Positions 1 through 9,125 of a DNA stretch of 64,000 nucleotides are shown here, piece by piece. The position numbers and the translations under genes were made by a program. Numbering within the stretch: the stretch's first letter is position 1; each line of letters opens with the position of its first letter. The notes beneath the pieces are model-generated. The model was given only the letters and a program-made list of their open reading frames with translations. It made no database searches and was not told the origin of the DNA. This DNA comes from JAGVSR01 sp031413815 (lineage in GTDB: Bacteria > Pseudomonadota > Alphaproteobacteria > Rhizobiales > Hyphomicrobiaceae), in contig JANOFU010000051.1 of the NCBI GenBank assembly GCA_031413815.1, positions 18,541 through 82,540 on the forward strand, given 5' to 3'.

Positions 1-1539
1 GAGAATTTCGCCGTCGGCTTCATCGATGACAGGGGCCAGGCCAACGTTACCATCTGGATCAGCTTCAGCGCTGATGAGCTGATAACGATCGCGGCGATGC
101 TGACCGGCATAGAGGCGGGTGGTCACAGTCGTGTCGTCGTCAATAAAGTAGTTGTGCACGATCTGACCGCGCCAGATCTCGCCGTTGTAGTTGTTGAGAC
201 CCGCGTTCGGAGCGTAACAAGTCTGGCAGTGTCCTAGCTTGAAGAAGCGCTCTTCGACTGCTCCCGGCGGATCTTCATCCTCTTCACCGGTCAAGTTCAG
301 CTCGCTGTAATTGTCGCGCTGGCGGGCATAGGACGCGGAGACGACCAAATCCTGATCGACGCCTTTCCAGCCCAAAGCGCCATAGAAATCGTGGAAGCGC
401 AGCCGCTCCGTATCCCATGTCCCCTGAACATTCTCGCCGGTATAGGATGCGACGGCCCCGACGTTGCCCGATGTCTGGCGAGTGTGGGCGTGCCACTTGG
501 CTGAGAAGTCCGTGTCGCTGGTGCCAAACCGCGGCCCAACAGCATCGTCGGCGTCGAACTCTTCAAACACGCCGGTCTTGTTCTTTGTGAAGCCAATTGC
601 CGAACTGACGACAGTTTCATCGACGCCGAATGGCGACAGGTTGCGGACGTTGACGACGCCGAAGTTGTTGTTGGGTCCGTGCGTCACGGTCGTGCCGCGA
701 ATAACCTCTATGCCTTCCAAGCGTTCTGCGGGTGCAAAGAAGTGAACCGACGGATCAAGCCACAAAGCCAAGTTCACAGCATGGCCATCTTCCATAACCA
801 GAATTTTGCGCGACCGCCGCGCCGGTGATCCGCGGGCCGCGATGCCACCGTGACTACCGGCCCCGTCATCGTTGATTACAACGATGCCTGGCACCCGGGT
901 GAGCGCTTCATTGATGTTGCGCGGCTGGTTTTCTTTCAGGATTTCGGGCGTCAAGTTGGTCGCAGAGTTTGAGTAGCCCTGAAGATCCTGCGGTACGATA
1001 CTTGTCGGATTGATGGGACTCTGTGCGGCCTGAGCTGCACGCGCGGCCGCGCCCGTTGAGGCCTGAGCTCCAAAGACGGGATTGGGATTGACGGGTTGTT
1101 CGGGCTGGGGAGGTGGCGCTTCAACGGTCTCGGGTTCTACTGGAGCGGGCTCAGGCTCAGGAGCAGGCTTAGCCTTGACAGCCGGCTTGGGCTTCGGGGC
1201 GGGTGCCGGGTCCTGCTTCTTCACCACCTTCTTTTTCTTGACGGCGGGAGCGGATGACTCCCCTGGCGCCGCTTCCTTCTGGATGATCTCGACCTCAGGC
1301 AGGTTCTGAGCCTTGGGATCGACGGGCGCCGGGGGCTCAGCAGCAGGAGGTGCCGTCGCGGCGGGCGGCAGTGCTGCAGGAGGAGAAGGTTCGGCGGCGG
1401 GCGGCGGAGCGGGTGCCGGAGGCGCGGCGTCTGCCGGTGGGGCTGGAGGCGTAGGCGGCGTGTCCTGGCCATACCCGGCAGCCGGCAGCACCATCGTCGC
1501 GGCCAGGGTTGCCACAACCAGTCTAAAACGTACGTTCAT
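1..1539 (-). CDS. TonB-dependent outer-membrane receptor (3' end beyond window)
   Basis: Partial gene; the 513 codons from the ATG at 1539 to the window edge are open. A signal peptide (about residues 1-25, ending AAGYGQ) is followed by a Pro/Ala-rich stretch (26-75), a TonB-box-like LPEVEIIQ (80-87), a Lys/Pro-rich linker (100-150, containing KKKKVVKK) and then a plug domain (about 195-320) with NINEALTRVPGIV, IAARGSP and LEGIEVIRGTTVTHGPN. Start of the beta barrel follows. Receptors of this type import siderophores or other scarce ligands using energy from TonB-ExbBD, whose genes lie divergently just across the intergenic region, so both sets probably serve one uptake function. The substrate cannot be told. 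The long Pro/Lys-rich extension is unusual. Identification as a TonB receptor is firm. Confidence 0.9.
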   Translation of the reverse strand, partial: MNVRFRLVVATLAATMVLPAAGYGQDTPPTPPAPPADAAPPAPAPPPAAEPSPPAALPPAATAPPAAEPPAPVDPKAQNLPEVEIIQKEAAPGESSAPAVKKKKVVKKQDPAPAPKPKPAVKAKPAPEPEPAPVEPETVEAPPPQPEQPVNPNPVFGAQASTGAAARAAQAAQSPINPTSIVPQDLQGYSNSATNLTPEILKENQPRNINEALTRVPGIVVINDDGAGSHGGIAARGSPARRSRKILVMEDGHAVNLALWLDPSVHFFAPAERLEGIEVIRGTTVTHGPNNNFGVVNVRNLSPFGVDETVVSSAIGFTKNKTGVFEEFDADDAVGPRFGTSDTDFSAKWHAHTRQTSGNVGAVASYTGENVQGTWDTERLRFHDFYGALGWKGVDQDLVVSASYARQRDNYSELNLTGEEDEDPPGAVEERFFKLGHCQTCYAPNAGLNNYNGEIWRGQIVHNYFIDDDTTVTTRLYAGQHRRDRYQLISAEADPDGNVGLAPVIDEADGEIL

Positions 1540-2078
1540 CGTCTCTTGCCCCAAGGTTCGCGCGCTTTGCACTGAACCGTCCCGACCACACACACAACGC
1601 CCCGACTCAACGCGCCGGGTTTGCGTATTCAGGGATAGGGCCCACGGCGAAAATCGAGCAATAGTGTTGCATTCCCGATTGCCCTGCCCGCGCTGCATTT
1701 TTCTGTCGTGTTGCGAATTGGCACCGGGAATTTTCAGCCATTCGGTATGGGAATTTTTCCCGCTAACCATTGAGGTGCATTGGCAATCGATCCGGCGTCG
1801 CCGGTGGCCGAATGTTGAAGAAGTGCTCCCATCACGAAACAGTTGATTCCTGTGGCGTTCCCGCCGTAAGGAACGCGGCTGGGTTCGTCGTCCAATCCTG
1901 GCGAAATTGATCGATCCCGGACGTGAAGAGAGTTTAACGGAACCGTGAGGCGACGGCCCATTTCCGTCATGTTATAGAGGCACACTTATCAGCCGAAATT
2001 ATGCATCCGAATTCGCGCAGCGCGCGATTACGGTTTCATTTCGGGAACCGGTTCCAAGTTACTGCTGTGGAGGTCTCG
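1540..2078. other. Divergent intergenic region between receptor and TonB operon
   Basis: About 540 bases with no convincing gene; the short reading frames look like noise. It must carry the promoters for the receptor (leftward) and for the secreted protein-exbB-exbD-tonB unit (rightward). I found no Fur-box-like 19-base palindrome that I would defend. The stretch around 1640-1850 is poorer in GC than the flanking genes, as expected for promoter DNA. Confidence 0.5.
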
Positions 2079-2564
2079 TTGCGCGTGTTGAAGGTGGGTG
2101 TGTGCGGGTCTGAACGGGTTTCGCTGAAGACGTCCCCGCTTGGACTGAAAGCTTTGAGTTTTGCCGTAGCCGCCGCTTCCGCTCTTGCTTTGACCGCCAG
2201 CGCGCACGCCGCCGACTTGGGCCTTTCCGTCGAACTTAACAAACTTGAAAGCCAAGATAAGGGTTGCCGCGCTTACATGGTCGTCGATAACACCGGTGCC
2301 GTTGGATACCAGTCTCTCAAGCTCGACCTCGTACTATTCCAGACCGATGGCGTCATCGGCCGCCGCTTCGCCGTTGATCTGGCGCCCCTCAAAGCCTCGA
2401 AAAAAACCGTCAAGTTGTTCGATCTCGAAGGCACGGCTTGCGATAAGGTGGGCAGCCTGCTCATCAACGACATCGTCGAATGCAAATCCGACACCGGTCC
2501 GGTCGCCGATTGCCTCACCGGCCTGACGGTTAAATCACTCACCAACGTGCAGCTTTCGAAGTAA
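2079..2564 (+). CDS. Secreted protein encoded ahead of exbB
   Basis: Exported protein of about 161 residues with no recognised enzymatic motif. I chose the TTG at 2079 because a perfect GGAGG lies five bases upstream (2069-2073); an in-frame ATG at 2001 is possible but lacks a good ribosome site. The N-terminus has a hydrophobic segment (ALSFAVAAASALALTASAHAAD), a typical Sec signal with AHA cleavage. The mature part has four cysteines (KGCRAY, GTACDK, IVECKS, VADCLT) and a beta-rich look. It sits 10 bases before exbB, so it is almost certainly cotranscribed with exbB-exbD-tonB and may be a periplasmic accessory of that system. The role is inferred from position only. Confidence 0.75.
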   Translation: MRVLKVGVCGSERVSLKTSPLGLKALSFAVAAASALALTASAHAADLGLSVELNKLESQDKGCRAYMVVDNTGAVGYQSLKLDLVLFQTDGVIGRRFAVDLAPLKASKKTVKLFDLEGTACDKVGSLLINDIVECKSDTGPVADCLTGLTVKSLTNVQLSK

Positions 2565-2574
2565 GGATTCGTCC

Positions 2575-3276
2575 GTGCAACCAGCCGCTGGCCACGATTT
2601 CTCGATCTACGGCATGATCGCATCGGCCGACCCAATCGTGCAGTTTGTCATGTTGCTGCTCGCGCTCGCGTCCGTCGCGTGCTGGGCCATCGTCATTGAA
2701 AAGACCATTCGACTGTCGCGGCTGAACCGCGACCTCAAACAGATTGAGTCCGCGGCCGCTGGCACCACAGATGGCATGCAGGGCACGGGCCTCATTCGCC
2801 AGTTGCTGGCATCCGCTGAAAACGAAGTCAGCGATGGCGCGTCACGGGGAGAAGCCCGCAGCGACGTGCGAGCGCGTCTCGAACGGGCCATGAAAGCCAA
2901 GTTGAAAACTGAACTGCAAAGCATCGAGACCGGCCTTCCATTCCTTGCAACAACTGGCTCCGCAGCGCCCTTTATCGGCCTGTTCGGCACGGTTTGGGGC
3001 ATCATGAACAGTTTCACGGCCATTGCCGCACGCCAAGACACAAGCTTGGCCACGGTTGCCCCTGGCATCGCCGAAGCGCTGTTTGCAACGGCCCTGGGAC
3101 TGGCCGCGGCCATTCCCGCTGTCATGGCCTACAACCACTTCGCCGTGAAGCTCGGCCGGGCTGGCGCGCGCGGCGCGACGGCCATTTCAGAGATTGCCAA
3201 ACAGATCTCCCGGCCGCCCGGCGAGGCTGCCCACAAAGCGAGCGTTGAACCGTTGCGCGCAGGAAAGACATTCTGA
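2575..3276 (+). CDS. exbB: ExbB/TolQ-type proton channel subunit
   Basis: Inner-membrane protein of 233 residues in the MotA/TolQ/ExbB family. It has an N-terminal membrane segment (about residues 22-42, VQFVMLLLALASVACWAIVIEK) and a C-terminal pair of helices with the family signature ATTGSAAPFIGLFGTVWGIMN (about 126-146) and ALFATALGLAAAIPAVMAYN. With ExbD it forms the proton channel that energises TonB. Start is GTG with AAGGA upstream. Its stop overlaps the exbD start by one base (TGATG), showing translational coupling. ExbB rather than TolQ is preferred because exbD and a tonB gene follow and no tolA/tolB/pal is present. Confidence 0.92.
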   Translation: MQPAAGHDFSIYGMIASADPIVQFVMLLLALASVACWAIVIEKTIRLSRLNRDLKQIESAAAGTTDGMQGTGLIRQLLASAENEVSDGASRGEARSDVRARLERAMKAKLKTELQSIETGLPFLATTGSAAPFIGLFGTVWGIMNSFTAIAARQDTSLATVAPGIAEALFATALGLAAAIPAVMAYNHFAVKLGRAGARGATAISEIAKQISRPPGEAAHKASVEPLRAGKTF

Positions 3277-3731
3277 TGGGCATGGGCGTCAACATCAGCA
3301 GTTACGGCGATGACGAGGACGGCGGCTACAAGCCTGTCGCTGAAATCAACATCACGCCCATGGTGGATGTGATGCTGGTGTTGCTGATCATCTTTATGGT
3401 GGCCGCACCGCTGATGGTTGCTGGCGTGCCGATTGAACTTCCCAAAACGTCAGCGGCCAAGGTCGGACAAACGAAAAAGCCTATGGTCGTGACGTTGACG
3501 AGTGATGGCAAACTGCAAATCCGGAATGACTTTGTCGCTCGCGAAGATCTGATTGCCAAGCTGCAGCAGGTCCGGGCCGCGGAAGGCGATGCCGTGGTCT
3601 ACGTCCGCGCCGACAAGAAGAACGCCTATGGCGACGTCATGGAATTGCTCGGCCGGGTCGGCGAAAGCGGCTACGGACGGGTCTCCCTGCTGTCGCAACC
3701 CGGTCCCAAAGTTACAGCCCCCGCGAACTAG
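3276..3731 (+). CDS. exbD: ExbD/TolR-type biopolymer transport protein
   Basis: Protein of 151 residues with a cytoplasmic N-terminus, one membrane helix (MVDVMLVLLIIFMVAAPLM, about 29-47) and a periplasmic domain. The family motif EINITPMVDVMLVLL is intact, including the aspartate of the transmembrane segment that carries the proton in ExbD/TolR proteins. The C-terminal part (DKKNAYGDVMELLGRVGESGYGRVSLLS) matches the usual periplasmic fold. It partners ExbB and passes energy to TonB. The start overlaps the exbB stop and tonB follows 12 bases later, so the three are an operon. Confidence 0.92.
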   Translation: MGMGVNISSYGDDEDGGYKPVAEINITPMVDVMLVLLIIFMVAAPLMVAGVPIELPKTSAAKVGQTKKPMVVTLTSDGKLQIRNDFVAREDLIAKLQQVRAAEGDAVVYVRADKKNAYGDVMELLGRVGESGYGRVSLLSQPGPKVTAPAN

Positions 3732-3743
3732 GAACACCGAACA

Positions 3744-4457
3744 ATGCTTCTCAGGTTGGGGTCATGCTTCTGGTCATCGGCGATTCACGTCGCCCTGGCT
3801 GCTGCGTTTCTGTCCTCAGCCAGCGGCACGGCCCTGGAACTGGGCGACGGCGACGACCAGTTCGTGGTCGAACAGGGTTTTGCCATCGAAGGTATCGCCC
3901 AGTTCGGCCAGGATGAGGTCAATATCGCTGCGGTCGAGGCCGAGCCGCTGGAAGCCAGCGAAGCGCGCGACGCGGTTGAAGAAGTCAAATCGATCGAAAA
4001 GGTCGAAGACAAGACGGTCATCGCCTCGGAAGAGGGCCCGGTCCAAGAGGTTCCCGAGATTAAGCCCGAGCCGGTGGAGCAGCCGCGCCCTGAGCAAGTC
4101 GCCACTCTTGAGCAGCAAGAACAGGTTGTGATTGAGGAGAAGCGCGCGGCAAGTTCGGCCAAAACCGGTGGTCAGACGACCGACCACAGCGCCTACCTTG
4201 GACAGTTGCGCTCACACCTCGAAAAGAAAAAAATCAATCCGCGATCGCGGCAGATCGGGACGGTTGTTATCCGGTTCTCTGTCGGCTCTACAGGCGAGCT
4301 GCTCAATCGCGAGGTGACAAAGAGCTCTGGCAGCAAGGCCCTCGACGAGGCCGCGCTGGCGTCGGTCGAAAAAGCCGCCCCCTTCCCTGCGATGCCTGAG
4401 AACGTCGCAAGCGGACCGCTGGTCGTGTCCGTGCCATTCAAATTTACCGTTCGTTAA
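3744..4457 (+). CDS. tonB: TonB-type energy transducer
   Basis: Protein of 237 residues with an N-terminal hydrophobic anchor (about residues 8-30), an acidic spacer rich in Glu, Val and Pro (about 55-135), and a C-terminal TonB domain (about 150-237). The C-terminal domain shows YLGQLRSHLEKKKINPRSRQIGTVVIRF, TGELLNREVTKSSGSKALDEAAL and FKFTVR, as in the YP-type TonB fold. It contacts the TonB box of outer-membrane receptors. The spacer is unusually acidic; the classical Pro-Lys repeats are instead found in the divergent receptor's extension. Third gene of the exbB operon. Confidence 0.88.
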   Translation: MLLRLGSCFWSSAIHVALAAAFLSSASGTALELGDGDDQFVVEQGFAIEGIAQFGQDEVNIAAVEAEPLEASEARDAVEEVKSIEKVEDKTVIASEEGPVQEVPEIKPEPVEQPRPEQVATLEQQEQVVIEEKRAASSAKTGGQTTDHSAYLGQLRSHLEKKKINPRSRQIGTVVIRFSVGSTGELLNREVTKSSGSKALDEAALASVEKAAPFPAMPENVASGPLVVSVPFKFTVR

Positions 4458-4589
4458 CACATTCGGCCCACCGCCCCGTTGGTGGCGGCACCCCAGACGT
4501 CTCGGCTTGTGGCTGCAATTTTGTGACGGCGGTTAACCGCCTCTTATCCAATCCGCACTAGGCTCAGATTTGGTTCTAGCCACGAGTCT

Positions 4590-5483
4590 ATGCCCACCAT
4601 GCTGAACGGCGCGTTCGGAAAACCGAAATCAACATCCCTGATGGGCGAGTACTCCTCGCTGTTGGGTGATGCCGTGCTACGGCACCGCACACGGGCCGCT
4701 GAACATGCCGCCCGCATTGAAGCGGATCTCGCCAATCGCGTGAAGTCCGAGTTCATCGCCAATATGAGCCATGAACTGCGCACGCCACTCAATACCGTCA
4801 TCGGTTTCTCCAAAATCCTGTCCGAACACGAGCGCCGCCGGATTCCGGATAAGGAAATCGTCGAATACGCGACGCTCATTCTTGATGGCGCCGGCCATTT
4901 GCTTTCGGTCATCAATGACATTCTCGACATCTCGAAGATGCAAAGCGGCCGCTACACGCTGGATGCGCGCGAAATCAACATCGAAGATATCTTGAACTCG
5001 TCGCTCTCGACGCTGAAACATCAGGCCGCCGAATCTGGCGTCGAAATCACGACGCGCATCGCTCCCTCGCTGCCATCCGTTCGCGGCGACCCGGTCAAAC
5101 TCCGCCAGATTTTCGCCAACCTGATGTCAAACGCCGTCAAGTTCACCACCAAGGGGGGATCGGTGGCTGTGGAAGCCCTTCGCCTGGCGGAAGGCGGCAT
5201 CGTTGTTCTCATTCGCGACACCGGCATCGGCATGACGCCGGAGGAATTGCACGTGGCTCTCTCGCCATTCGGTCAGGTCGATGCTGGCCGGTCGCGTTGG
5301 CGGGAAGGCACCGGTCTGGGCCTGCCCATCGCCATGGCACTCGTCGAACTTCATGGCGGCGAACTCAAAGTTCGCAGTGTCAAGGGACAAGGTACGGAAG
5401 TGGCGGTTCTTCTCCCGCCCCGCGATCAGGTTTCCATTTCTCAAGCTCGCGACGCCATGCTTGGGCACGGAAGTTCCACTTAA
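4590..5483 (+). CDS. Soluble sensor histidine kinase without an obvious sensor domain
   Basis: Protein of 297 residues with a HisKA dimerisation domain whose phosphorylated histidine lies in EFIANMSHELRTPLNTVIGF (about residues 54-73), and a HATPase_c domain with N box LRQIFANLMSNAVKFT, G1 DTGIGM and G2 GTGLGLPIAM. There is no PAS, HAMP or membrane segment ahead of the kinase core, only about 50 N-terminal residues. The signal must come from a partner or from elsewhere. No response regulator gene is adjacent; the next gene, 31 bases on, encodes a HerA-like ATPase. The start could also be the ATG at 4599. Confidence 0.88.
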   Translation: MPTMLNGAFGKPKSTSLMGEYSSLLGDAVLRHRTRAAEHAARIEADLANRVKSEFIANMSHELRTPLNTVIGFSKILSEHERRRIPDKEIVEYATLILDGAGHLLSVINDILDISKMQSGRYTLDAREINIEDILNSSLSTLKHQAAESGVEITTRIAPSLPSVRGDPVKLRQIFANLMSNAVKFTTKGGSVAVEALRLAEGGIVVLIRDTGIGMTPEELHVALSPFGQVDAGRSRWREGTGLGLPIAMALVELHGGELKVRSVKGQGTEVAVLLPPRDQVSISQARDAMLGHGSST

Positions 5484-5514
5484 ATTTAGGGCTTTACAAG
5501 GGTCTTAGGAAAAA

Positions 5515-7527
5515 ATGCAATCGCTCGGACATACTTCGGAAAACCAGATCGCAGGTTACGATGGCTCGATCGGCCGCATCGTGTCGGTCACCGGTTCAAA
5601 GGCGATCGTTTTGCTGGATGGCCCCCTCGGCGCAAAAACGCGCACCATTTCTGACCGTCCGGAAATGGGTACACTGCTCGCCATTGACACCCCCACCACC
5701 GTCGCTCTCGCGATCGTGTCCGCGTTGAGCGTGCCCGTTCCCGCCCAGCGCGAAGGCGACACCGAAATCTGGATTGCAGAACTGGGTCTCGTGGGTGAGC
5801 TTTGGAAAAACGCGGAAGGCAAAGCGACGTCCTTCAATCGCGGCGTAACGATTTATCCAGGCCTGGGCGACCGCGCCCGCGTGGCAACGAAGGCCGAACT
5901 GACGCTCGCCTTCTGCGGCGGTGATGAGCGCTCGGTCCGCGTCGGATGCATCAAGCAGGACCCAACGATTGCCGCCCGCGTCCGCGTCGATGACTTGCTT
6001 GGCAAGCACTTCGCTATTCTTGGGACAACCGGCACCGGCAAGTCGTGCACCACCGCCCTCATCTTGCGCGCGATTCTTGCCGATCACCCCGCCGCGCATA
6101 TCGTACTGCTGGATCCGCACAACGAATATGCCACCTCATTCGGCGATCTCGCGGAGGTGATCTCTCCGCGTAACATGCAGCTGCCGCTGTGGCTTTTGAA
6201 CTTCGAAGAGGCGTCTGAAGTTCTGGTCGGCGATCCCGAGCGCAAGCCAGAGATCGAAATTCTGCAAGAACTCATCCCCTTGGCCAAGAGCCGTTACAGC
6301 TCGGGCCGTGCGGCCGAAAGCCAGAAGCTGCGCCGTGGCGTCATCGACAGCGGCCGCTTTACGGTTGATACGCCCGTCCCCTACCGCATTTCCGATCTGA
6401 CCAGTCTCATCGACGAGCGCATGGGCAAGCTGGAGAACAAGCGCGACCTAGCACCATACCGCAACCTGAAGAGCAAGATCGACATTATCTCTCAGGATGC
6501 CCGCTACGCCTTCATGTTTGGCTCGCTCACCGTGTACGATGGGATGGCTCAAGTGCTGTCGCGGATCTTCCGCGTGCCCGTCAACAACAAGCCGATTACC
6601 ATTCTTGAGCTGACCGGCATTCCGATGGAAGTCGTGAACGTCGTCGTGTCCGTTCTGTGCCGCATGACCTTCGACTTCGCACTCTGGAGCGAAGGTCAGG
6701 TGCCTGTGACCCTCGTGTGCGAAGAAGCTCACCGCTACGTGCCGCAGAATTCGGAACTCGGTTTTGAGCCGTGCAAGCGCGCGATTGCGAAGATCGCTAA
6801 GGAAGGCCGTAAATACGGCGCCTCCCTGTGCATCGTGACGCAGCGCCCAGCAGAAATCGACCCAACCATTCTGTCTCAGTGCAACACGATCTTTGCTCTG
6901 CGGATGTCGAACGACCGCGACCAGGCGATCGTCACGTCGGCCATTTCGGATACGGGTTCAGGCTTGCTGGAGTTTCTGTCAGCTCTCGGCCAGCGCGAAG
7001 CTATTGCCTTTGGTGATGGCGTGGCGCTGCCGGTGCGTATCAAATTCGACGAACTCCCCAAGAATAAACTGCCGCGCTCATCGACCGCCAAGTTCTCTGA
7101 AAAATGGCAGAAGTCGGTCGGCGACGAAGGCTTCCTTGATCAAGTGGTTGAGCGCTGGCGAAGTGCCGGTATGGGGCAAGGCATGGATTCCAGCCAACAG
7201 GCTGCGATGTTCGCCGATGCGTTTGGTATTGGCGGCGCACCAGAAGGCGGCATGGATACCGGTGCCGATACGGGTGGCCATTTTGATCAGAACGGTTCCG
7301 GGCAACAACAGCAACCAACAGGGTTGCGCTCACAAGCCGGACACCAACTCCGCAAGGAAAGCGCGCCCGCTGGACAGGTGCCCGCCCCGTCGCTGCGAGC
7401 GAGCGGATCGTCTCTGCTGCGCCGCGACTCTGCACCGGCCCCAGCTTCCGCGCCGGCACCGTCTGAATCTCAGTCCACCCGGATGTCGCTTCGTGACCGT
7501 CTGTTAAAGCCCTCGACGACGCGCTGA
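5515..7527 (+). CDS. HerA-like ATPase (DUF87 family)
   Basis: Protein of 670 residues. An N-terminal HAS-barrel-like domain (about 10-150) precedes a RecA-like ATPase domain with Walker A GTTGTGKS (170-177), an aspartate-rich LLDPHNEY and a Walker B region VTLVCEEAHRY. The family forms hexameric rings that move DNA; in archaea HerA works with the NurA nuclease in end resection. No NurA or other nuclease gene is beside it here. The last 130 residues are low-complexity (Gly, Gln, Ala, Pro, Ser) and probably disordered. Start ATG has AGGA six bases upstream. Transcribed after the histidine kinase with a 31-base gap; whether they share a function is not shown. Confidence 0.85.
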   Translation: MQSLGHTSENQIAGYDGSIGRIVSVTGSKAIVLLDGPLGAKTRTISDRPEMGTLLAIDTPTTVALAIVSALSVPVPAQREGDTEIWIAELGLVGELWKNAEGKATSFNRGVTIYPGLGDRARVATKAELTLAFCGGDERSVRVGCIKQDPTIAARVRVDDLLGKHFAILGTTGTGKSCTTALILRAILADHPAAHIVLLDPHNEYATSFGDLAEVISPRNMQLPLWLLNFEEASEVLVGDPERKPEIEILQELIPLAKSRYSSGRAAESQKLRRGVIDSGRFTVDTPVPYRISDLTSLIDERMGKLENKRDLAPYRNLKSKIDIISQDARYAFMFGSLTVYDGMAQVLSRIFRVPVNNKPITILELTGIPMEVVNVVVSVLCRMTFDFALWSEGQVPVTLVCEEAHRYVPQNSELGFEPCKRAIAKIAKEGRKYGASLCIVTQRPAEIDPTILSQCNTIFALRMSNDRDQAIVTSAISDTGSGLLEFLSALGQREAIAFGDGVALPVRIKFDELPKNKLPRSSTAKFSEKWQKSVGDEGFLDQVVERWRSAGMGQGMDSSQQAAMFADAFGIGGAPEGGMDTGADTGGHFDQNGSGQQQQPTGLRSQAGHQLRKESAPAGQVPAPSLRASGSSLLRRDSAPAPASAPAPSESQSTRMSLRDRLLKPSTTR

Positions 7528-7544
7528 TCGCTGCCATCAGTTCG

Positions 7545-8096
7545 CTAGAACAAATCGGCCTGCGAGCTCAGCGCAGGGAGGGCTGCGTCCTTTGCCGAAA
7601 GCCCAGCCGTTGCCCGGGTCACACCCCAGTTGATACCAAGAGCAGGATCGTCCCAGGCAATGCCACGATCGAACTCGGGCCTGTAAAAATCTGTAACCTT
7701 GTAGAACACCTCGGTATGGGGCTCGAGCGTCACGTAGCCGTGGGCGAAACCCGGTGGCACCCAGATCTGAACCCAATTCTCTGCCGACAACCGTGCCGAG
7801 ACATGCTTCCCAAACGCCGGCGACGCACGCCGGATATCAACTGCAACGTCGAGAACAGCACCCCGCACAACGCGCACGAGTTTGCCCTGCGCATGCGGCG
7901 GCAGCTGGTAGTGGAGCCCGCGGACAGTGCCCACGTCAGCTGACATCGCGTGATTATCTTGCACGAATGTCATTGGCAGGCCTGCCGCAGAGAACGTGTT
8001 GTAATTCCAAGTTTCGGAGAAATACCCCCGCGCATCGCCATGCTGTCGCGGCGTGATGAGCTTCACATCGGGAATGGCGAGGGCTTCAACTTTCAT
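7545..8096 (-). CDS. rfbC: dTDP-4-dehydrorhamnose 3,5-epimerase
   Basis: Protein of 183 residues, the normal length of RmlC/RfbC, which epimerises dTDP-4-keto-6-deoxyglucose at C3 and C5 in dTDP-L-rhamnose synthesis. Family motifs are present in order: DVKLITPRQHGDARGYFSETWN, FVQDNHAMS, VRGLHYQLPPHAQGKLVRVVRG, DVAVDIRRASPAFGKHVSARLS and WVPPGFAHGYVTLEP, followed by YKVTDFYRPEFDRGIAWDDPALGI. The catalytic histidine lies in GLHYQ. The other rml genes (rfbA, B, D) are not in the window, so this copy stands alone, convergent to the HerA-like gene and followed upstream by pssA in the same direction. Confidence 0.93.
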   Translation of the reverse strand: MKVEALAIPDVKLITPRQHGDARGYFSETWNYNTFSAAGLPMTFVQDNHAMSADVGTVRGLHYQLPPHAQGKLVRVVRGAVLDVAVDIRRASPAFGKHVSARLSAENWVQIWVPPGFAHGYVTLEPHTEVFYKVTDFYRPEFDRGIAWDDPALGINWGVTRATAGLSAKDAALPALSSQADLF

Positions 8097-8113
8097 GCGT
8101 TGGTGGCAACCCT

Positions 8114-9049
8114 CTAGCGCTTCGGTTCGGTGGGGCGGAAGCCAATGACGCGGTTGCTACTGTCAGGGTTGGTTGGGCCTAAATCCGCATCACTGGCGGC
8201 CGGTATCTTGGACGGCATGGCCGCTCCCGCCGGGATCGCCTCTCCCACGGTCTCATCTTCCTTCTTGTTGAATCGCTTCCAACTCAGCGGAATGGCCGCG
8301 AGATATGCCAGCGTCGACACCGTCAGCGTTTCGTAAGGGTAAGTGACGAGATAGGCAACGTAGGCCACTGCCAGCATAAAGATCGGCAACACCCACTCAC
8401 GCTGAATGCGCTCGCCCAACAGCTTGCCCGAATAGGTCGGGATCGTTGACACCATCATAACCGCTATCGCGAGCGTATAGAGCATCACACCCGTCATCAG
8501 AACGCGCGAATGAAGGAGATCAATGCCAAGATTGACAAGGTAGAACGGGAGCAGCACGACGATCGCCGCCGCGGGCGTCGGCATACCAACAAAAAAGTTT
8601 GATTGCCATTTCGGCTTCTCATCATCTGCAGCGGCATTGAAACGTGCGAGCCGCAGGGCCGACGCGAGAGCAAAAATCAGTACGGCAATCCATCCGCCGC
8701 TCTTGAAGTCTTTCAGGCCCCACGTAAAGATCAAGAACGCGGGCGCCACGCCGAAATTGACAAAGTCAGCGAGGCTGTCGAGTTCTGCACCAAATCGCGA
8801 TGAGGCCTTGAGCAGGCGCGCGACACGGCCGTCAATCCCATCGAGCATGGCTGCAAAAACGATGGCGACGAGTGCCAGTTCCCAGCGCCCTTCGATCGAC
8901 ATGCGGATTGACGTCAAGCCCGCGCACAGGCCGAGCAAGGTAAAGAAGTTTGGCACCAGCATTCGCACAGGAATCCGCGAATGGCTAAACAACCGCCGCC
9001 GTCTGCGCCGATTGGTTTCTTTTTCGAGTTCGGGCAAGACTGGATCCAT
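8114..9049 (-). CDS. pssA: CDP-diacylglycerol-serine O-phosphatidyltransferase
   Basis: Integral membrane enzyme that makes phosphatidylserine from CDP-diacylglycerol and serine. The CDP-alcohol phosphatidyltransferase signature is intact as DGIDGRVARLL followed by FGAELDSLADF (spacing D-G-x2-A-R-x8-G-x3-D-x3-D, about residues 75-105). Several hydrophobic helices follow. I chose the ATG at 9049 because GGAGG lies five bases upstream; an ATG four codons earlier (9061) is also open. The N-terminus is very basic (RRRRRR). psd lies upstream in the same direction, giving the two successive steps to phosphatidylethanolamine. Confidence 0.92.
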   Translation of the reverse strand: MDPVLPELEKETNRRRRRRLFSHSRIPVRMLVPNFFTLLGLCAGLTSIRMSIEGRWELALVAIVFAAMLDGIDGRVARLLKASSRFGAELDSLADFVNFGVAPAFLIFTWGLKDFKSGGWIAVLIFALASALRLARFNAAADDEKPKWQSNFFVGMPTPAAAIVVLLPFYLVNLGIDLLHSRVLMTGVMLYTLAIAVMMVSTIPTYSGKLLGERIQREWVLPIFMLAVAYVAYLVTYPYETLTVSTLAYLAAIPLSWKRFNKKEDETVGEAIPAGAAMPSKIPAASDADLGPTNPDSSNRVIGFRPTEPKR

Positions 9050-9125
9050 TGGGACCTCCATCGCGCACCTTGATACCTACATGACTGGGGCGCCGAACGT
9101 TCTGCCGGAGACTACACCACTTCCG

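Noticed and set aside
4461..4500. Possible terminator after tonB (CCGCC ... GGCGG)
   Set aside because: The stem is only five pairs and no T-run follows.
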